DNA of 64,000 nucleotides from Apoderus coryli (lineage: Eukaryota > Arthropoda > Insecta > Coleoptera > Attelabidae): assembly GCA_911728435.2 (NCBI GenBank), contig OU452201.1:23622001-23686000 (forward strand), written 5' to 3'. Shown in pieces: positions 11,131 to 24,135 of the stretch; position 1 is the first letter of the stretch, and each line of letters starts with the position of its first letter. The notes under the pieces are model-generated. The model searched no databases. It saw only the letters and a program-made list of their open reading frames with translations, and was not told where the DNA came from. Both the position numbers and the translations under genes were made by a program.

Positions 11131-13830
11131 TTATATTGTAAACGTGACGGAGTGTTTACTATTATTATTTGTATATAGTTTGTGTATATATTTAAGTTTA
11201 TTATACTGAATTTATGACGATGCCAATAAGTATTGTTAAGTGGGCAAAGATTTGGAGGGCTTTATCAACTCTTAATGGAAAATCTAGTGAGGGTATATAT
11301 TTGTTTAATGATTTATCTAACCCTAATAACATCAATGATTATTTTTCAGCGTTTGTTCAACGAATAGATAACCGCGATTTTTAGAACCGCTTGATGAAAT
11401 TTTCCTTTACACTGACCACATTATATTCTACTTAATATCAAGAGATTCCGCCTAGGTATTGTGGGTTATTAAGAGGAAAATTTATAAAAAGATCAATTGT
11501 CACAACCAGGGTAGTTCGCTTTGGGGATACGTAGGTATACTATTCCGAGGCATCGTACATCTTGTCAAAGATCTTTTATTTACAACGCTATTAGCCTTTA
11601 CAACAGTCTATGATGAATTAAAATTGTTCAATATAAATAAATTCAAAAAATATAAATATAGAACACTCATCTACTTCAATTACAGAGTGGCGTGTGGTAG
11701 TTCGTGCGATTTGGAGCTCTAGGATCGTTGTGTTTCTGTCATAAGTGTTCGGTATTGGTACATTATTATATTACATAAAAATACTTAGGCATATATATAT
11801 TTTAATTTCATATTTTGGGTTGAGTGAGAGTAGCCTTGGCTTGACTTCGCCCTGCATTAATGTATTGTTTTATTATAGAATTTGATTTTTTTTTTGTAGT
11901 TTTTAAACAATTTGTTTGAGTGCAATAAAGTTCATTATTAGTATATGAAAATGCCTGCAACCAAGATATCCGAGTACCTACTGTTTTCTAAACACTTTTA
12001 GAAACAAACCAGAATGAAAGTTGCTTAAATTCGCTTTTATAGTTACGGTTATATAATGCATAATGTAACACAATAGTAGTTTGTTTACTATGTTATTGAT
12101 ATGAATGTGTAATGAATGGAATTTATCCTAATTAAGTGTATATCAAAAAATAATGTTAATAATACTTCTTTCTTCCTATAAGATTTTGTGCATCTTTTGA
12201 AGGAATAAATATTATTATAATATTATATTGAATTGCTCTGCTAATGAAATTCATAAAAATAATTATAAAATATCACAATGGATCTCTTTAACGAAACCCT
12301 ATTAAATTATACCCTTAGCTCCAATTTAATTAATAAAGCTGATTCAGATTTATCCATTATCCGTTGAAGAAATATTTAAATTTAACAAAATAAGAAAATC
12401 GGTGAAATAGTAGTTTCCTTTCACAAAATCTAATTAAATTGATTGATCTTGTACATCATATAATTTCCATGGTTTCTTATTCTAGAGTTACGCATTTTGG
12501 ACAGTGAGGTACCGCGAATTAGTGCAACTAATAACTATCCAAATTAACCATAAAATAATGTATATTAAATTATTTTCATTTTCTAGTAGGTACACACCGA
12601 ATGACTCCCTTTTTGTTTTGCTTCATTTTCACTTTATTCTACATGTATTGTTGTTAAACCTGATTCTAACTGTGTATTGTTTATTGAAATAACTAACACC
12701 ACCTGACTAATATTTTTAATATCAGCCTGCTGTGTGCTTGAAGAAATAGGATTAAAAAATTAGGTCTGAATAATAGAAAAGCCTATTCTGACCGAAAATT
12801 AATCAATTTGAGTACGAAATTCATCTACAATTAAAATCTGCATCTTGTCAAACCAAAATTTACAGAAAAACGAGTTGCACTTATTTAAATGGCGATAATG
12901 TTTGATTAATAATTGTGAACAACCTATATAACTTCACTCTGAAATTCATAGGTTGAAATATATTTTTAAAAGAGTTAGTAAGATTCGGGATTCAAAGAAA
13001 TTTTATATTATTCGTAGACGGGTTAAAGGAGGTAATAAGTTTATTTGTTGTTTTTAATGATTTATCAATTCTACAATAAATCGTTTCTAATTTTAATAAG
13101 AGAAAATCTTATAAATGTACGGTAGAACCGTCTCCAAACACTACAAAATAAATAATATTTTTTCCTGTTGATAGTGCTGAAAGAATTACGAGAAGAAATA
13201 AGAAGTGGGACATAAATGACCTGTGATGTATATATCTTGGCTGGAAAGATTTTACACAAACTGAATTCAATAAAGCGAGCAATAAGGACCAAATTGTCGG
13301 AAAATCAATACGAGCGTAAGAGCTCGACACAGTAAATAAGGAAACCTAGAATTGCAACAATGTATATAGCCGAGAACGGAATTTAAAGTATTTGAAAAAT
13401 AATGATTTAGGGAATATGGTGTATTAAGTTACCCTATCTAATTTTCAGATGACTACAGTTACAAAAATAAATTATACATAAACAAATTATCAAACTGCTT
13501 TAAATTAAATACAACAATTATTCCCTAAATTTTAATAATCATAAAGTGTTTTTATTTTTAATTTTTTTTACAAAATGAAATGAACAATAAATAATTTATA
13601 ATAGGTGGGGAAATCCAACAGAGTTGCTCCTATTTAACCACCTCAGTGCGTATAAATAGTAAACAACAAACAGTTATTAATCGCCCAAATGTACTGGGTG
13701 ATCATTTATAAACGCACACCCCCTTTCACTTTGTTGTTTTACGGTGTAGAAAAAAATCGGTTCAGATAATGACCATTCACGCTAATCCGAATGTTAGATC
13801 AGCATTTATGGCCGACTCAGCCTCATTCAT
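11131..13830. other. Stretch with no recognised gene
   Basis: Noncoding. A possible LINE 3' end (GCCTTGGCTTGACTTCGCCC, about 11832-11851) follows the fragment to the left. Small ORFs at 11459-11722, 12504-12692 and 13071-13330 show no family features. Confidence 0.5.
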
Positions 13831-13834
13831 TTCC

Positions 13835-14065
13835 GAAGGTAAAAATTAGTGGTAAAGCTGCGTATCGTCCGCGTAATAATGAAGTTGAGATGTAGTGACA
13901 CTGCAGGAAGTATTGCATGTATAATATACCATAGGTCCTACAATAGAGCCCTGAGGAACACCGCAAAAAATTATGCCGATAGAAGATTGTCCCGTAGATA
14001 TTATTATGTATTGCTTCCCGTCACACAGATAACTCTTCAGAAATGCGAGAGCAGATATTAAATGA
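13835..14065 (-). mobile_element. LINE reverse transcriptase fragment
   Basis: One open frame of about 70 codons on the minus strand reads ALAFLKSYLCDGKQY, then GVPQGSIVGPMVYY and the catalytic YYADDTQLYH, followed by a stop. These are the adjacent RT blocks of a CR1/Jockey-type LINE with the segment between them shortened. The plus-strand ORF 13849-14061 is its shadow. Confidence 0.75.
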
Positions 14066-14161
14066 TTAGATAGGTATGGCAGTACATATGAGTCCTTTTA
14101 AGACTGATGCCATCCTCTTTTGTTTCTACAGCTGAAAATAATACAAAAGGTTGTTATACAC

Positions 14162-14585
14162 ATACAGGGTGATTCACGAGGTTGGCAGGTTAGACATTTT
14201 GGGAAAACTAAGCCTCGGTTATACCCGATGTTGCGGTATCAGCCTGTTTATTTCAAATAGAACACCCTGTATATAATAAGATTTTTGGATTCCTTCTCTG
14301 TTCTGGAGTATTTCGTTTTAACACTTCCTTATACGTATCGATCTTGAAAAAATTAGTTATTTTGAACTTTTTTAGTTTAAAACAGGTCTCCGGAAAATTT
14401 CGTCATTTGGTCACCTGAATAGAGAGAGACTCTTAAGGTTTTAATAATATTTCACAAATATCAATTTTCTTGACAGGTTGGCGCATACAGTTACAAGGTG
14501 CTCACAAACTACTACTGTAGTGCCATCTACTAGCAAAAAATAATAATAGGCATTCGTGATTTTTCTAATATGGATTACCCTGTAT
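14162..14585. mobile_element. Non-autonomous inverted-repeat element (CACCCTGTATA family)
   Basis: Starts ATACAGGGTGATTC and ends with ACCCTGTAT. Aligns with 44368-44790 over most of its length: shared blocks include AAACAGGTCTCCGGAAAA/AAACAGATCTCCGAAAAA, CGTCATTTGGTCA/CGTCATTTCGTCATC, TTGACAGGTTG/TTGACAGATTG and TACTACTGTAGTGCCATCTACTA. No coding capacity. The internal AACACCCTGTATA at about 14262 may be a second insertion end. Confidence 0.6.
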
Positions 14586-17165
14586 ATTTCCAAATATTAT
14601 TCATTTAATTAATTATTTCCCATAACCTTGCAATAATTGTAATTGACACGCATATACTTTTTAAACTAGTGGAATAATCTATTCGTGGAAAACAAATTCT
14701 AACTCAAGGCTGAAACTACACTTTATTTTTTTTTTCTGCTTACAAAGGAATTTTGTATTATTTTCTTTTTTGGAAAGAATAAAGACGATTTATTATTATT
14801 ATTATCCTCAATACCAATCATATTTAGTTGTATTTCCAGCGCTAATTTTCTCTCTTTTAGTTTTATTCAAGAAATACTGAACTATTATACGGGTTGTCAA
14901 ATATAAATATGTTGTTTCATTGTTTCTCAAATATTTCTCTAACTTAATTCAAAGAAAATCTCTGATAATTCACCAAAAAAAAATGGTCAAAGTCAGTAAA
15001 GGCAGAATAGCGCTAGCAATGCTCCAATATTTACATATTCAGTACCACGCACGGTCTATTAGGAATTCTAATTTTAACTATATCTGTCAACAAAGTCAAT
15101 TTATTTTGCGAAAATATACGACATCATTTCCTATAACACAATAATAATGTAAAATAGAGATTCTGTTGTCAAGCAGAACATTACCGTTCCGCTAGTCACT
15201 TCATATTTACTACTGCATCAAATAATAATAATTCATTAGAAGGAAGTGTAACGCAAGCAGCGCAGATTCTGGAAAGAGGAGAAATCCGATGAGTGTTGCT
15301 GTCACTTGTTGTCCTTTTTGTCATTGCAAATATAGAGCGACATTTCAACAAAGTTTTGCCGTGATTTATGACTTTAATGTTTTAAGTTTTTGAATTAGCA
15401 AAATTTAATATGGATTAAATTATTAATATAAAATAGTTCTAACAGTAATTGTTCACATGGATGCACGTAATTTAAAATGGCACTCGACCAAATTATTTGA
15501 CTTTATGTAGTAAAACTACACTCATGCACCACTGATATACGTAACTATCGAGCATTTAATTTTTGGTTCAAAATCACTCACTGTTCTTGATGAATGTGCA
15601 AAAGTTTATAAATGAAAATATTATAACTGAACCCTCAAATAGTAAATCGAAATGATGATTTTTTTTCATCTTCTGATGTTTCGATTAAATTATTATTATT
15701 AAAAACAACTGTTAAACTTGTCGCTGATTAATGCAAAAGATCAATTTATTAGTGTTTAGAACCAGATTTAACGAACGATGAATGTGTCCTTGACGAAAAT
15801 CGTTTTCACTTGATAAAAGTAAACGTACATCTTTCTTACGGTTCTTCAGGAATTGAATTGAAGTCCAAGCAGAAACAGAACCTACCATCCCCAGATGAAG
15901 TGGGTATTTTCCAGTTCTTACGATACTTTTCGCTAAAATAATATAAACGAACTGATCAAAGATCTGAGCACTTTCGTCTAAAAATTTGCTTTCAAAATTT
16001 CTTTGTGTTTGCCCAACTTATGAGCAGCAAACAAACAACAATGCGATATTGCTACTTTACAATAGAGAATATATTTATATATATATATATAATTTATTAG
16101 ACAGCAGTTTCACCATTCCCTCCCTTTTCTTCGATTACGTTGTTTAGCTGAAAACCCAGTTAAATCTGGAGTGTAACCATTTCGTCTGAGGAAGATAGGT
16201 CCTGCTTCTATTTCGATTTTAAGTCGTCTCCTCAGTAACGGATAAACCATAAGAGGAGTGTGTAATTTAACTTTTAAAATTTCAATGATTTTGTAACAAA
16301 ATAGAACACCACACGCCACTGACGTTAAAGTATATGTGTTATCTCACCCTAGATGTTTGGGAGGCAGTCTTTCTCAGTATTTGTACATTTCTAAAAGTTC
16401 TTATAACTACTTTATTTATTAATGTAACATAAATGTTCCCATAGATTTCTCTCGACTTGGAGTCTCCAATATATAAACAGTCGTTCTTAATTTTTTCTAT
16501 CTATGTAAATAAATTCTAGAAACGTACCCTTATACCATTTTTATGACAAAGACATGGTTTTTGAAAGGGCAGAAAAATTATCTACTTAATAAAATTATCA
16601 AGGTTTTAAAATTATTTATGTTTCTTAAGATAACATTTTGGTTTGTTTTTTTCAACATTAGTGGCATAAAGTTACAATATTTATGATATAGCCAGTGGTA
16701 GCGGTTTGCTCAGGATTACTTTCGATATCATTGTCGATAAATTGTTTATATTAAGGAATTATTTGTAATTTCGATGAAGTGCGATATTAACTTTTTTTTG
16801 CCTCCCAATTTTTGATTCACAACGGGCAAATGAATATTGCGCGGTCTTTTTTTCTAGCTGAGTGAAGGTCTTTCGTGGAATTTGCGAAATCATATTTGTA
16901 TACAACACCCGCTAATTTAAATTGCCACAATTTATTAAAACAGCCCCAAACTGACATGGCGAATTTATGAAAATAGAAGTTTGGTAAATTTATAATATCT
17001 AATATAACTGAGTAAATTCTAAAGGACCAAAACCAGTTACCCTGCGACACAAAAATTCTCCATTTGGTGTTATTGGTCTAATATGGGTTTGGTATGGTAA
17101 ACTGATACATAAAATTTCACTTTGTCTTCTGAAATCGAAACTTCAACTGACAATAGTATTTTGAG
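14586..17165. other. Stretch with no recognised gene
   Basis: Noncoding with an AATAAAGACGATTTATT(ATT)n LINE-like tail near 14779-14810 and a TA repeat near 16068-16092. ORFs at 14920-15144, 16110-16319 and 16817-17050 are not recognised. Confidence 0.5.
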
Positions 17166-17171
17166 CAACGA

Positions 17172-17243
17172 CCATGAAATGACATATATTTCCTACGAGT
17201 ATAATCGTTAACAAATTATACGAGTAGGAAATGGTCATTTTAT
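17172..17243. repeat. Imperfect palindrome
   Basis: The arms GAAATGACATATATTTCC...CGAGTATAAT and ATTATACGAGTAGGAAATGG...CATTTTA pair with few mismatches across an 11-nt spacer. No gene. It could be a foldback element or a cruciform-forming site. Confidence 0.6.
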
Positions 17244-17839
17244 GTGAGTTTCACACTATACTTTTTCTACGACTGTTTTAACATACAATAGTCTGCTTTT
17301 GAATAAATTAAACATAATAATGTTTAGGAAAATATTTGTTTTTACAAACTTACCTATACTTGCCCTGTTGGCGTAAGCCTAAATACGATATGCTAAAAGT
17401 ATTACATTGACTAGGTGGTGTTAAACTATATATTCACTATGACCAAGGATTAATGTAATGTGTACATCAATCTTTCCTATGACTATCACTGTGGCGAAAT
17501 ACTCGTAATTAAAATGTGAATGTGGTTTCTCGGTATTGTCTGCGTTGCTATAGTGATTTTTCATAACCGATGATACTTTTGTTATTACCAGGAAATTTAC
17601 CGGTGCATTTTTAAATATTTGATTGATAAAACAGCATTACAATGTACTACATTTTCAAAGTATGAATGAACATATAATAAAGGCATTTAAAGACAATCGT
17701 AAAAAAAATCATTTTCCGATAGCGAAATGTTCCCGAAAAAATATTTTCTATATTGGCAACATCATATAAATGTTTTAATCGAAGGGTAGAACCATTGGCG
17801 TAGTATAAAATTTTATTTTATTCAGGAGAGAATTAATAT

Positions 17840-18190
17840 AATAATAATAATAAACAGTTTATTTGCAGTCATATACAAAGAAAAATTTACAATGCATAAC
17901 ATGTAAACAGAATAAAAACGCAATCACAATTACAATATAGCATCCGCAATCATAACTACAAGAAGCCAAAAAATAACTCAATGTAGAATATGCTTTATCA
18001 CTATGCTACTAGTGAGAGAGAAAAGCGCGTCAAGATTTAAAGGACTGTTTTGGTAAATTTGTAAAAGGTGTTTTCAAATATAATTTTTACGAGGATAAAT
18101 CTTGAGTTTTTGGTTTTCTACCATAAGTCAGAAATGCTTTAACTATACTGTTCCCGACAGGAGGATCAGGGTTGGCGGTATTTCTTTTTT
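17840..18190 (-). repeat. LINE-like 3' end
   Basis: An (ATT)n-type run at 17840-17857, read on the minus strand, terminates a noncoding stretch whose distal part resembles a LINE 3' UTR. No coding part was found, so the assignment is tentative. Confidence 0.3.
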
Positions 18191-18934
18191 GCCTTTTTGT
18201 ATTTTTTCTTTTTTTGGCATCTCTTTAGTGAAAATAAATATCAAATTAATTAGGTTTTTTGCTAAGAAACTATTTTAACACACTGTTGGAGGTCAAGTGT
18301 ATGTTTCACATGAATTTTCTTGGTGTAGTATAAACAGGCCTTAACAGAATGTAGCGTCAGATAAAACGCTGTGACAGTCATGCATAAACGGGAAACGGGA
18401 CAGGCCGAGATAACGACCTTTTTTTGTGGCACATGGAGGTTGTATAATCTGTTTAGGAAAGTTTCAAAGCCCAACCTTTTGTGTGTATGACGCCAAACCG
18501 TATATATTTAAGAAGTTGTTGTAGATATAAACCGTATATAGCGCCGCTATATAGAGATTTTCATGAGGCAATATAACTTATACATACATTTAAATTGAAT
18601 ATGAAAAATAGATAAAAATATAGAGAGATGAGAAGCATATATAGGCTGTTTACATGGTAATGCAAACAAACATTATTTGAATCTTTCTCAGAGAAAATTT
18701 TCGGTGTACTTATTTTGTCTGAAAGATACTACGATATGTAGATGCGAACTATTTTTTCCCCTTTTTGTGAGTTATGAATATTTGTTTCTTAATGCAGATA
18801 CAATGCAGATGATAGAAATATAGGTACATTTTATATTTTGTCTTAAACGTAACTACTAGACAACTTTAAACAATTAGTTACCTACAATACCTACATAAAA
18901 GTCCGAATCGTAACAACAGAATAGGAGATGATAT

Positions 18935-19265
18935 AAATTAAAAAAAATCGGTTCTGTCGCCCCAAAACTTTCCCGGCAAGATATAATATAAATATTTGAC
19001 TTGCGTAACGAAACAGAAGTATAATAATAATAATAATTATTATAATTGTACTATTTTCATTATTTCCAATAAACTAACGTAACAAACTAACTATTTAGCT
19101 GCTGCATGAGAAGCGCACGCTTTATAAATGACGCCAAAAACCCTTTATCAAACTAGTTTATTATATTCTAATAAGAATAAGAGTTATAGGTTCCATCTAC
19201 CTGAATAGTGAAATTTAAAACGCCATTTTCTCGAGAACTATGGGAGCACATATTGTAACCATTTT
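18935..19265 (-). repeat. tRNA-like interspersed repeat, copy 3 (reverse)
   Basis: On the minus strand it matches copies 1 and 2: TTCTCGAGAAAATGGCGTTTTAAA, a GGTAGATGGAACCT block, GTTACGTTAGTTTATTGG, GAAAATAGTACAATTATAAT, TCTGTTTCGTTACGCA, and the end GGGAAAGTTTTGGGGCGACA. The tRNA-like centre has diverged beyond recognition. Confidence 0.6.
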
Positions 19266-21110
19266 GAATTAGCGAGTATTATTTACATTCAGAAAGAGTA
19301 CTAATTTTATAACTCCATCCAAATGAATCTCAATATGCTATTCAAATTGTTACTGGTTCGATTCAAGTTTTACGAGCGGATCCAATTCAAGTTTTAATTA
19401 AAGAAGAACAAACAAAGAATATCTTTACTTTATTAATCTGTAGTAAAGTAATGTAAAATTACTCACCTTTTATACGAGTAATTCTGGATCTCTGCCGGTC
19501 ACCCGCTTTGTATTTAAAAGGAAAACAATAATTAAATGACCCTTCTGTCAACAACCTAACGAAAACTTTATTAGAAATAAAACGCAACAGTTTGGGCTCA
19601 AAACAACTAATTTAATAATTAAAATTAATAAAGAAAATTAATAATAACAAAGGAATAAATATGTGTAAAAAAAAAGATAAAACAATTAAACGTTAATAAA
19701 TATTTAAAAGAAAATCTTATTCATTAATGTACAACTTAAAATAGGAAAATTAATATAATTACGAATAATTATATTAATTCCCATACGAAACTTTAATTAC
19801 AATTGAAAACTGTATTTATTTCAATTACTAAAAGAGACAATTTAATCTTTATATAAATTAATTGGAAACAAAAAGGCCTTCAATTAAAAGAATTAACAAA
19901 GAACTTACTGAACTTGAACTTCGATTATTATTAAGAAACCTTATACAATTAGAAATCACATCAAGACTCTACCAAGGCTAAAACGAATCTAAACTCGAAA
20001 ATCCGATTGTCTTTCCAAAACACTTAACATACATGAGAAGTAGGTACCTAGATTGAAAATAGCCAATCAGGAAAAAGGAAATTTTTAGAATATACCCCTA
20101 TGAAGATACATCTACAGGGTGAGAGATTCAGAAATAAGATACATTTTTATGTCGACTTTAATAACGGTTGTTAATTGTTAAGAGGTCCTATGATGGAGAT
20201 TTTTCAGAAGCTCAACAAGAAACTACTGTTTGGAAAGTTAGGAACAATACGATTATATAATGACTCCTTAATCTCCGGAAAACCTAACTGGATGAAAACC
20301 CATGTTCATATTTTCGGCGCCATTTATATTTATTCTTTGTTATGAGAAACCTTGTTAACTCCCCAACTACTAGCTTCTGTATATAATAATAAAAGTCCGA
20401 CATTTACTTTACATGAAGGCATTTCGATGTTCAAAAGTGAGACCACACTGTATTTAAAACATGTCATTCTTCGAACAAGAAAACACGGTCTCTCTGTTTC
20501 TAAAAGTTGAACAAAGAAAAGAGACAAAATTATGTATTTTTGTTATTCATGTACCTTCTTGTAGATGTATTTATTGGTCTTCGTAAAACCCATATAAATA
20601 AACGATAAGATAGATCGAAAACAGATCCTTAAATTTTATGACTAAAAGGACACTTTAGGAACATTTGTTAACAATCTATTTAAAATAATATTCAGAAAAA
20701 TATTATATTTCCCAAACTAATAGAAAATATCTATAAAATCACCCAACTAGTATACATAATACCAGTGGCGTGGTGTCTTATTACAATATCAAAAGTAACC
20801 TGACGCTGTAAATGCACCGATGCAAAAGTAATAAACTTGGGTTTAAATGTTTATCAGTGGCGAAAATCGTGAACATAGGTACCTATCCTAATAAATAATT
20901 TGTATGAATTCCAGTGCATTGAGAGTTCCTTAATAAGACAAATTGGTTTCGAAATAATACAGGTCTGTAATCCCTTGGTGATTTTTGTTTTGTATTGATA
21001 TTTAATAATTTATCAGCTATTAAATTATTTGTCAATTTGCTGCTGATAATTAGTATACCTATTATTATTTATATTGTAGAAATAGTCCATTGTGCGTGGA
21101 GTTTATCATT
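19266..21110. other. Stretch with no recognised gene
   Basis: AT-rich noncoding DNA. The ORF at 20330-20527 has no recognisable domain. Confidence 0.5.
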
Positions 21111-21114
21111 TAAT

Positions 21115-21155
21115 GATAAGTAAAACTTTGTGGAGAAGACGAAGTTTTACTTATC
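21115..21155. repeat. Perfect 14-bp hairpin
   Basis: GATAAGTAAAACTT (21115-21128) and its exact reverse complement (21142-21155) are separated by 13 nt. It could form a stem-loop in DNA or RNA; no gene is attached to it. Confidence 0.7.
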
Positions 21156-21705
21156 ACTATTATTATTTGTTAGTTTGCCTATTTTATAAAATTATCCTTG
21201 TATAGTTATTTATAATATAAATTAAAAAAGGCAGTAGGCATTTCATTTATTAATTTATTCTTAAAAAAACCAATAGTAAAATCTAGAAATGTAATTTTTT
21301 TAGTTAGTCAAAATAAAGTCTTCTTGTACCTATTCCTCTGCTTATTCTTATGACTTTATTATATTTGGGATGATAAGAGAATCCTGCCTATTTAGTTTTA
21401 TTAAATGTTGTACGAGGGTTGTATTCAAACATGATGCACACATGCATGTAAATCACTTGCGACACAAAATAGTAACATCAGACTAAAAGCACATTTCCTA
21501 AGTGTCAAAATCAGTATATCTATTTTTCGAAATAGTCATATTTAACACATTCCTTCAGAAACGTACAAGCTTAGATGAACCTTGTCGTGTTGTAAACTTA
21601 TTGGCTCCGCAAGGTGGCTCTAACATGACAAACTCGACGTAGAGACCAAGATAGCAACATACTTTTACAAGTCGGATTGCCACACAAATAGAATATGTCA
21701 CTATA

Positions 21706-22964
21706 CGAAGGTTGCCTTTTATATTTTGGGATTAGAGAACAAAAACAAATATAAATCATCGAAAATCACTTTATTTTTTTTCAAAATATTCCCCATGAAG
21801 ATCTATACACTCTTGCATGCGTTTGAACCAATTGTCGAAGCACTTCTGCCACACTGATTGAGGTATCGCCAAAGCATGCATTCTGAATGCATCAACCGCT
21901 TCTTCAGGTGTCGAAAAACGTTGACCTCTCAGTTTGTTTTTTACGTACGGGAATAAAAAGAAGTCATTCGGTGCCAAGTCATGACTATACGGCGGATAAC
22001 TCAACCAATCGATGTTTTGGGTGCTCAAAAATGCAGTTGTTTGAGCCGATGTTTGAGAGCTCGCATTGTCGTGGTGAAGAGTGATCCGTCTTCGGCGGTT
22101 GGTTTTCCTGATTTCATGGAAGACAACTGGCAAACAAATAGTTGTGTACCACTCAGAATTGACTGTTCTGCGTTGTTCTAGTGGTACGGTTGCGACATGT
22201 TCGGTTTTTCCGAAAAAACAGGCGACCATTTGCTTTGAAGTGCTACGTGCGCGAACAACTTTTGTTGGATTTGGCTCATCTTGAACCACCCATACAGTCG
22301 ACTGCTGTTTACTTTCGGGCTCATACGCGTAAATTCACGATTCATCAACGCTAACAATGCCATAGACGTGTTTCGAAGCACCGCGATCGTATTTTTTGAG
22401 CATTTCTTTCGACCAATGGACACGAGCCTTTTTTTGAACGATTGACAAGTGTGGCATCCAACGCGAACCAATTTTTTTGACAGTCAAATTGAATGTATGC
22501 TGGTCTCATTAATGCCTAAGGTTGTCTCAATCTTTTGATAGGTCACATGACGATCTTGCAATATCAGTTCGCGCACAGCATCAATGGTTTTCGGAACAAC
22601 AACTGACTTTGGACGAGCTTCACGAAATTCGTCTTGGAGTGAACTACGACCACGATTGAATTCACCATACCATCGATAAACACTGGTCCTTGATGGAGCT
22701 TCATCGCCAAAAATTGAATTAAGTTTATCCATGCACTGTTGCTGAGTTAATCCACGTCGAAAGTTGTAAAAATAATCGCACGAAAATGTTCACGATTTAA
22801 TTCCATTTTTGGGCCGAGATGAATCTTTTAAGTTACTGTAAACAACACAAATAGCGCTCGTATGTCAAAACGTTTTGAGTCCGTATAACTTCAAAAATGT
22901 CCAACTTTACGATAGATTGCAACACCAGGGTTGCCAAATCCCGAAATATAAAAGGCAACCCTCG
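21706..22964 (-). mobile_element. Mariner transposon, full length
   Basis: A 1259-bp element with inverted ends: left CGAAGGTTGCCTTTTATATT, right (reverse complement) CGAGGGTTGCCTTTTATATT, both flanked by the TA target duplication (21704-21705, 22965-22966). It encodes a broken mariner transposase on the minus strand and is inserted inside an older mariner-like element. Confidence 0.9.
21771..22806 (-). pseudogene. Mariner transposase, inactivated
   Basis: The reading starts at ATG 22806 (MELNREHFRAIIF) and runs through the helix-turn-helix region (RTSVYRWYGEFNRGRSSLQDEF), the linker (RPKSVVV), SRWMPHLSIVQKKARVHWS and the DD34D catalytic core: VDES at about 22345, LHHDNASS at about 21,985-22,075, and YSHDLAPNDFFLFP. 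It ends with DLHGEYFEKK. Lesions: a frameshift near 22770 just after the start, a small deletion with frame loss near 22480, and an in-frame TGA at 22337-22335 in place of the tryptophan after the first catalytic block. The usual GDES is VDES and YSPD is YSHD. The three catalytic aspartates are still readable. The copy is non-autonomous. Confidence 0.9.
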
Positions 22965-23081
22965 TACTTCTGTTAATACACTCGATATACGCAACGCATT
23001 CAAACTACGCAAGTGTAAAGAGGGAGAAGGTCGACGCGCCACCGAAAGCATGTTTGCATTAGTTTTCACAATACCCTCGTA

Positions 23082-23870
23082 CGTATGTATAGTGCCAATA
23101 TATGCATATCAAGTTTATTAAATTTGCATCCGATTAAACGATATAGTGCAATTTAGAAATAAATATATTATACATAATATTTCTATTTATCAATTTTCGT
23201 GTTAGATTTTAGTCTGATAGCAGATAATAAAGCTTTCAACTTCAATGCAGTTTCCTACTCATAAAGAGAGCTTTTTATTTATAGCTATTAAAAGCATTAT
23301 ACAATGTTTAACGGAATACCTACTTTTGTTTCGTCTAAGTTTTATTTTTTATTTGCTCTATGTAAATTTCAAACTTTCACAAGGAAAGAAATATTACTCC
23401 TAGTCTATAAAAGTTTAAAATCCTTGAGAATATAAGTTGCTCAAACTGCCGCATTTTAAGTGTCCTTTTGTATTTCTCAATGTTACATTTCAAAATTTAA
23501 TGCGAGACTATACACTTCATGCGACGGTATAAAGTACGATACCTATATACGAATACGTGGTATTTCGTAAGTTCGAATAAAATTTTAAGAAAGCTCTATA
23601 ACGTACGTATATCATGTTAAAACTAAATAAAAGATATTTAGTGTCAAAACTTATTAAGTTTCCACTAACTAAAGTTTAACTCATCGTAATCACATGACCC
23701 CGGCATTCGCGTATCCAGGACGTGAGCTGGGGAAAGGTAACAAGGCAATATTTTATTCAATGAAATGACTATCTTGTAAGTTGAAATTATTGGAACTAAG
23801 GCCTTGATATAAATTTAGTTTAAAATAAAAATCGTGTTCAAGAAAGGGTATACAGAGGAAATTCTAAAAG
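23082..23870. other. Stretch with no recognised gene
   Basis: Noncoding AT-rich sequence; I see nothing to name. Confidence 0.5.
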
Positions 23871-23871
23871 T

Positions 23872-24135
23872 TACAGACAAAATTCTTTTAGAGTCAATTT
23901 GAACCTTGCCTAGTCATGAATAGGAGCACCCCAAAGGTAGTCTCAAACGAAACCGCGGCTTATGGTCATAATATACCTAATCATATTATGTTAGTTTCAG
24001 TTTGAACCTATCATTTCAATCAGTTTGATAATAGTAACTGCCCCATTCTTATTCGGTGTATAGATTCAAATTGATATTATTATTAGTTATATTGATCAAG
24101 TACCATAGTAAGATTCTCAATTGAAAGTTATTGAT
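23872..24135 (+). repeat. Second copy of the SAMD3-element left end
   Basis: From AGAGTCAATTTGAACCTTG on it matches 39238-39430: TAGTCATGAATAGGAGCA, CCAAAGGTAGT, CTTATGGTCA, a TTAGTTT(C)AGTTTGA block and TGTATAGATTC(A/G)AATTGA. The terminal ACACACAAAA is degenerate here (ACAGACAAAA). Only the end is present, so it is a fragment or a heavily deleted relative of the 39.2-46.7 kb unit. Confidence 0.65.

Larger units (their letters stand above)
21413..23079. mobile_element. Outer mariner-like element split by a younger mariner
   Basis: CGAGGGTTGTATTCAAACATG at 21413 and the reverse complement of 23045-23079 (CGAGGGTATTGTG...CAAACATG) form inverted ends, each bordered by TA (21411-21412 and 23080-23081). 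Everything from 21706 to 22964 is an inserted mariner, leaving about 290 bp and 115 bp of outer element. A plus ORF at 22897-23121 crosses the junction and is not meaningful. Confidence 0.55.

Noticed and set aside
11459..11722. Protein-coding ORF of 87 codons
   Set aside because: No recognisable family and lies in LINE-derived noncoding sequence.
16110..16319. Minus-strand ORF of 69 codons with a basic C-terminus
   Set aside because: No family match by eye; the GTGGCGTGTGG-like start recurs in other noncoding sequence, so it is probably repeat-derived.
22897..23121. Plus-strand ORF across the mariner junction
   Set aside because: Crosses two transposon boundaries and has no homology to a gene.
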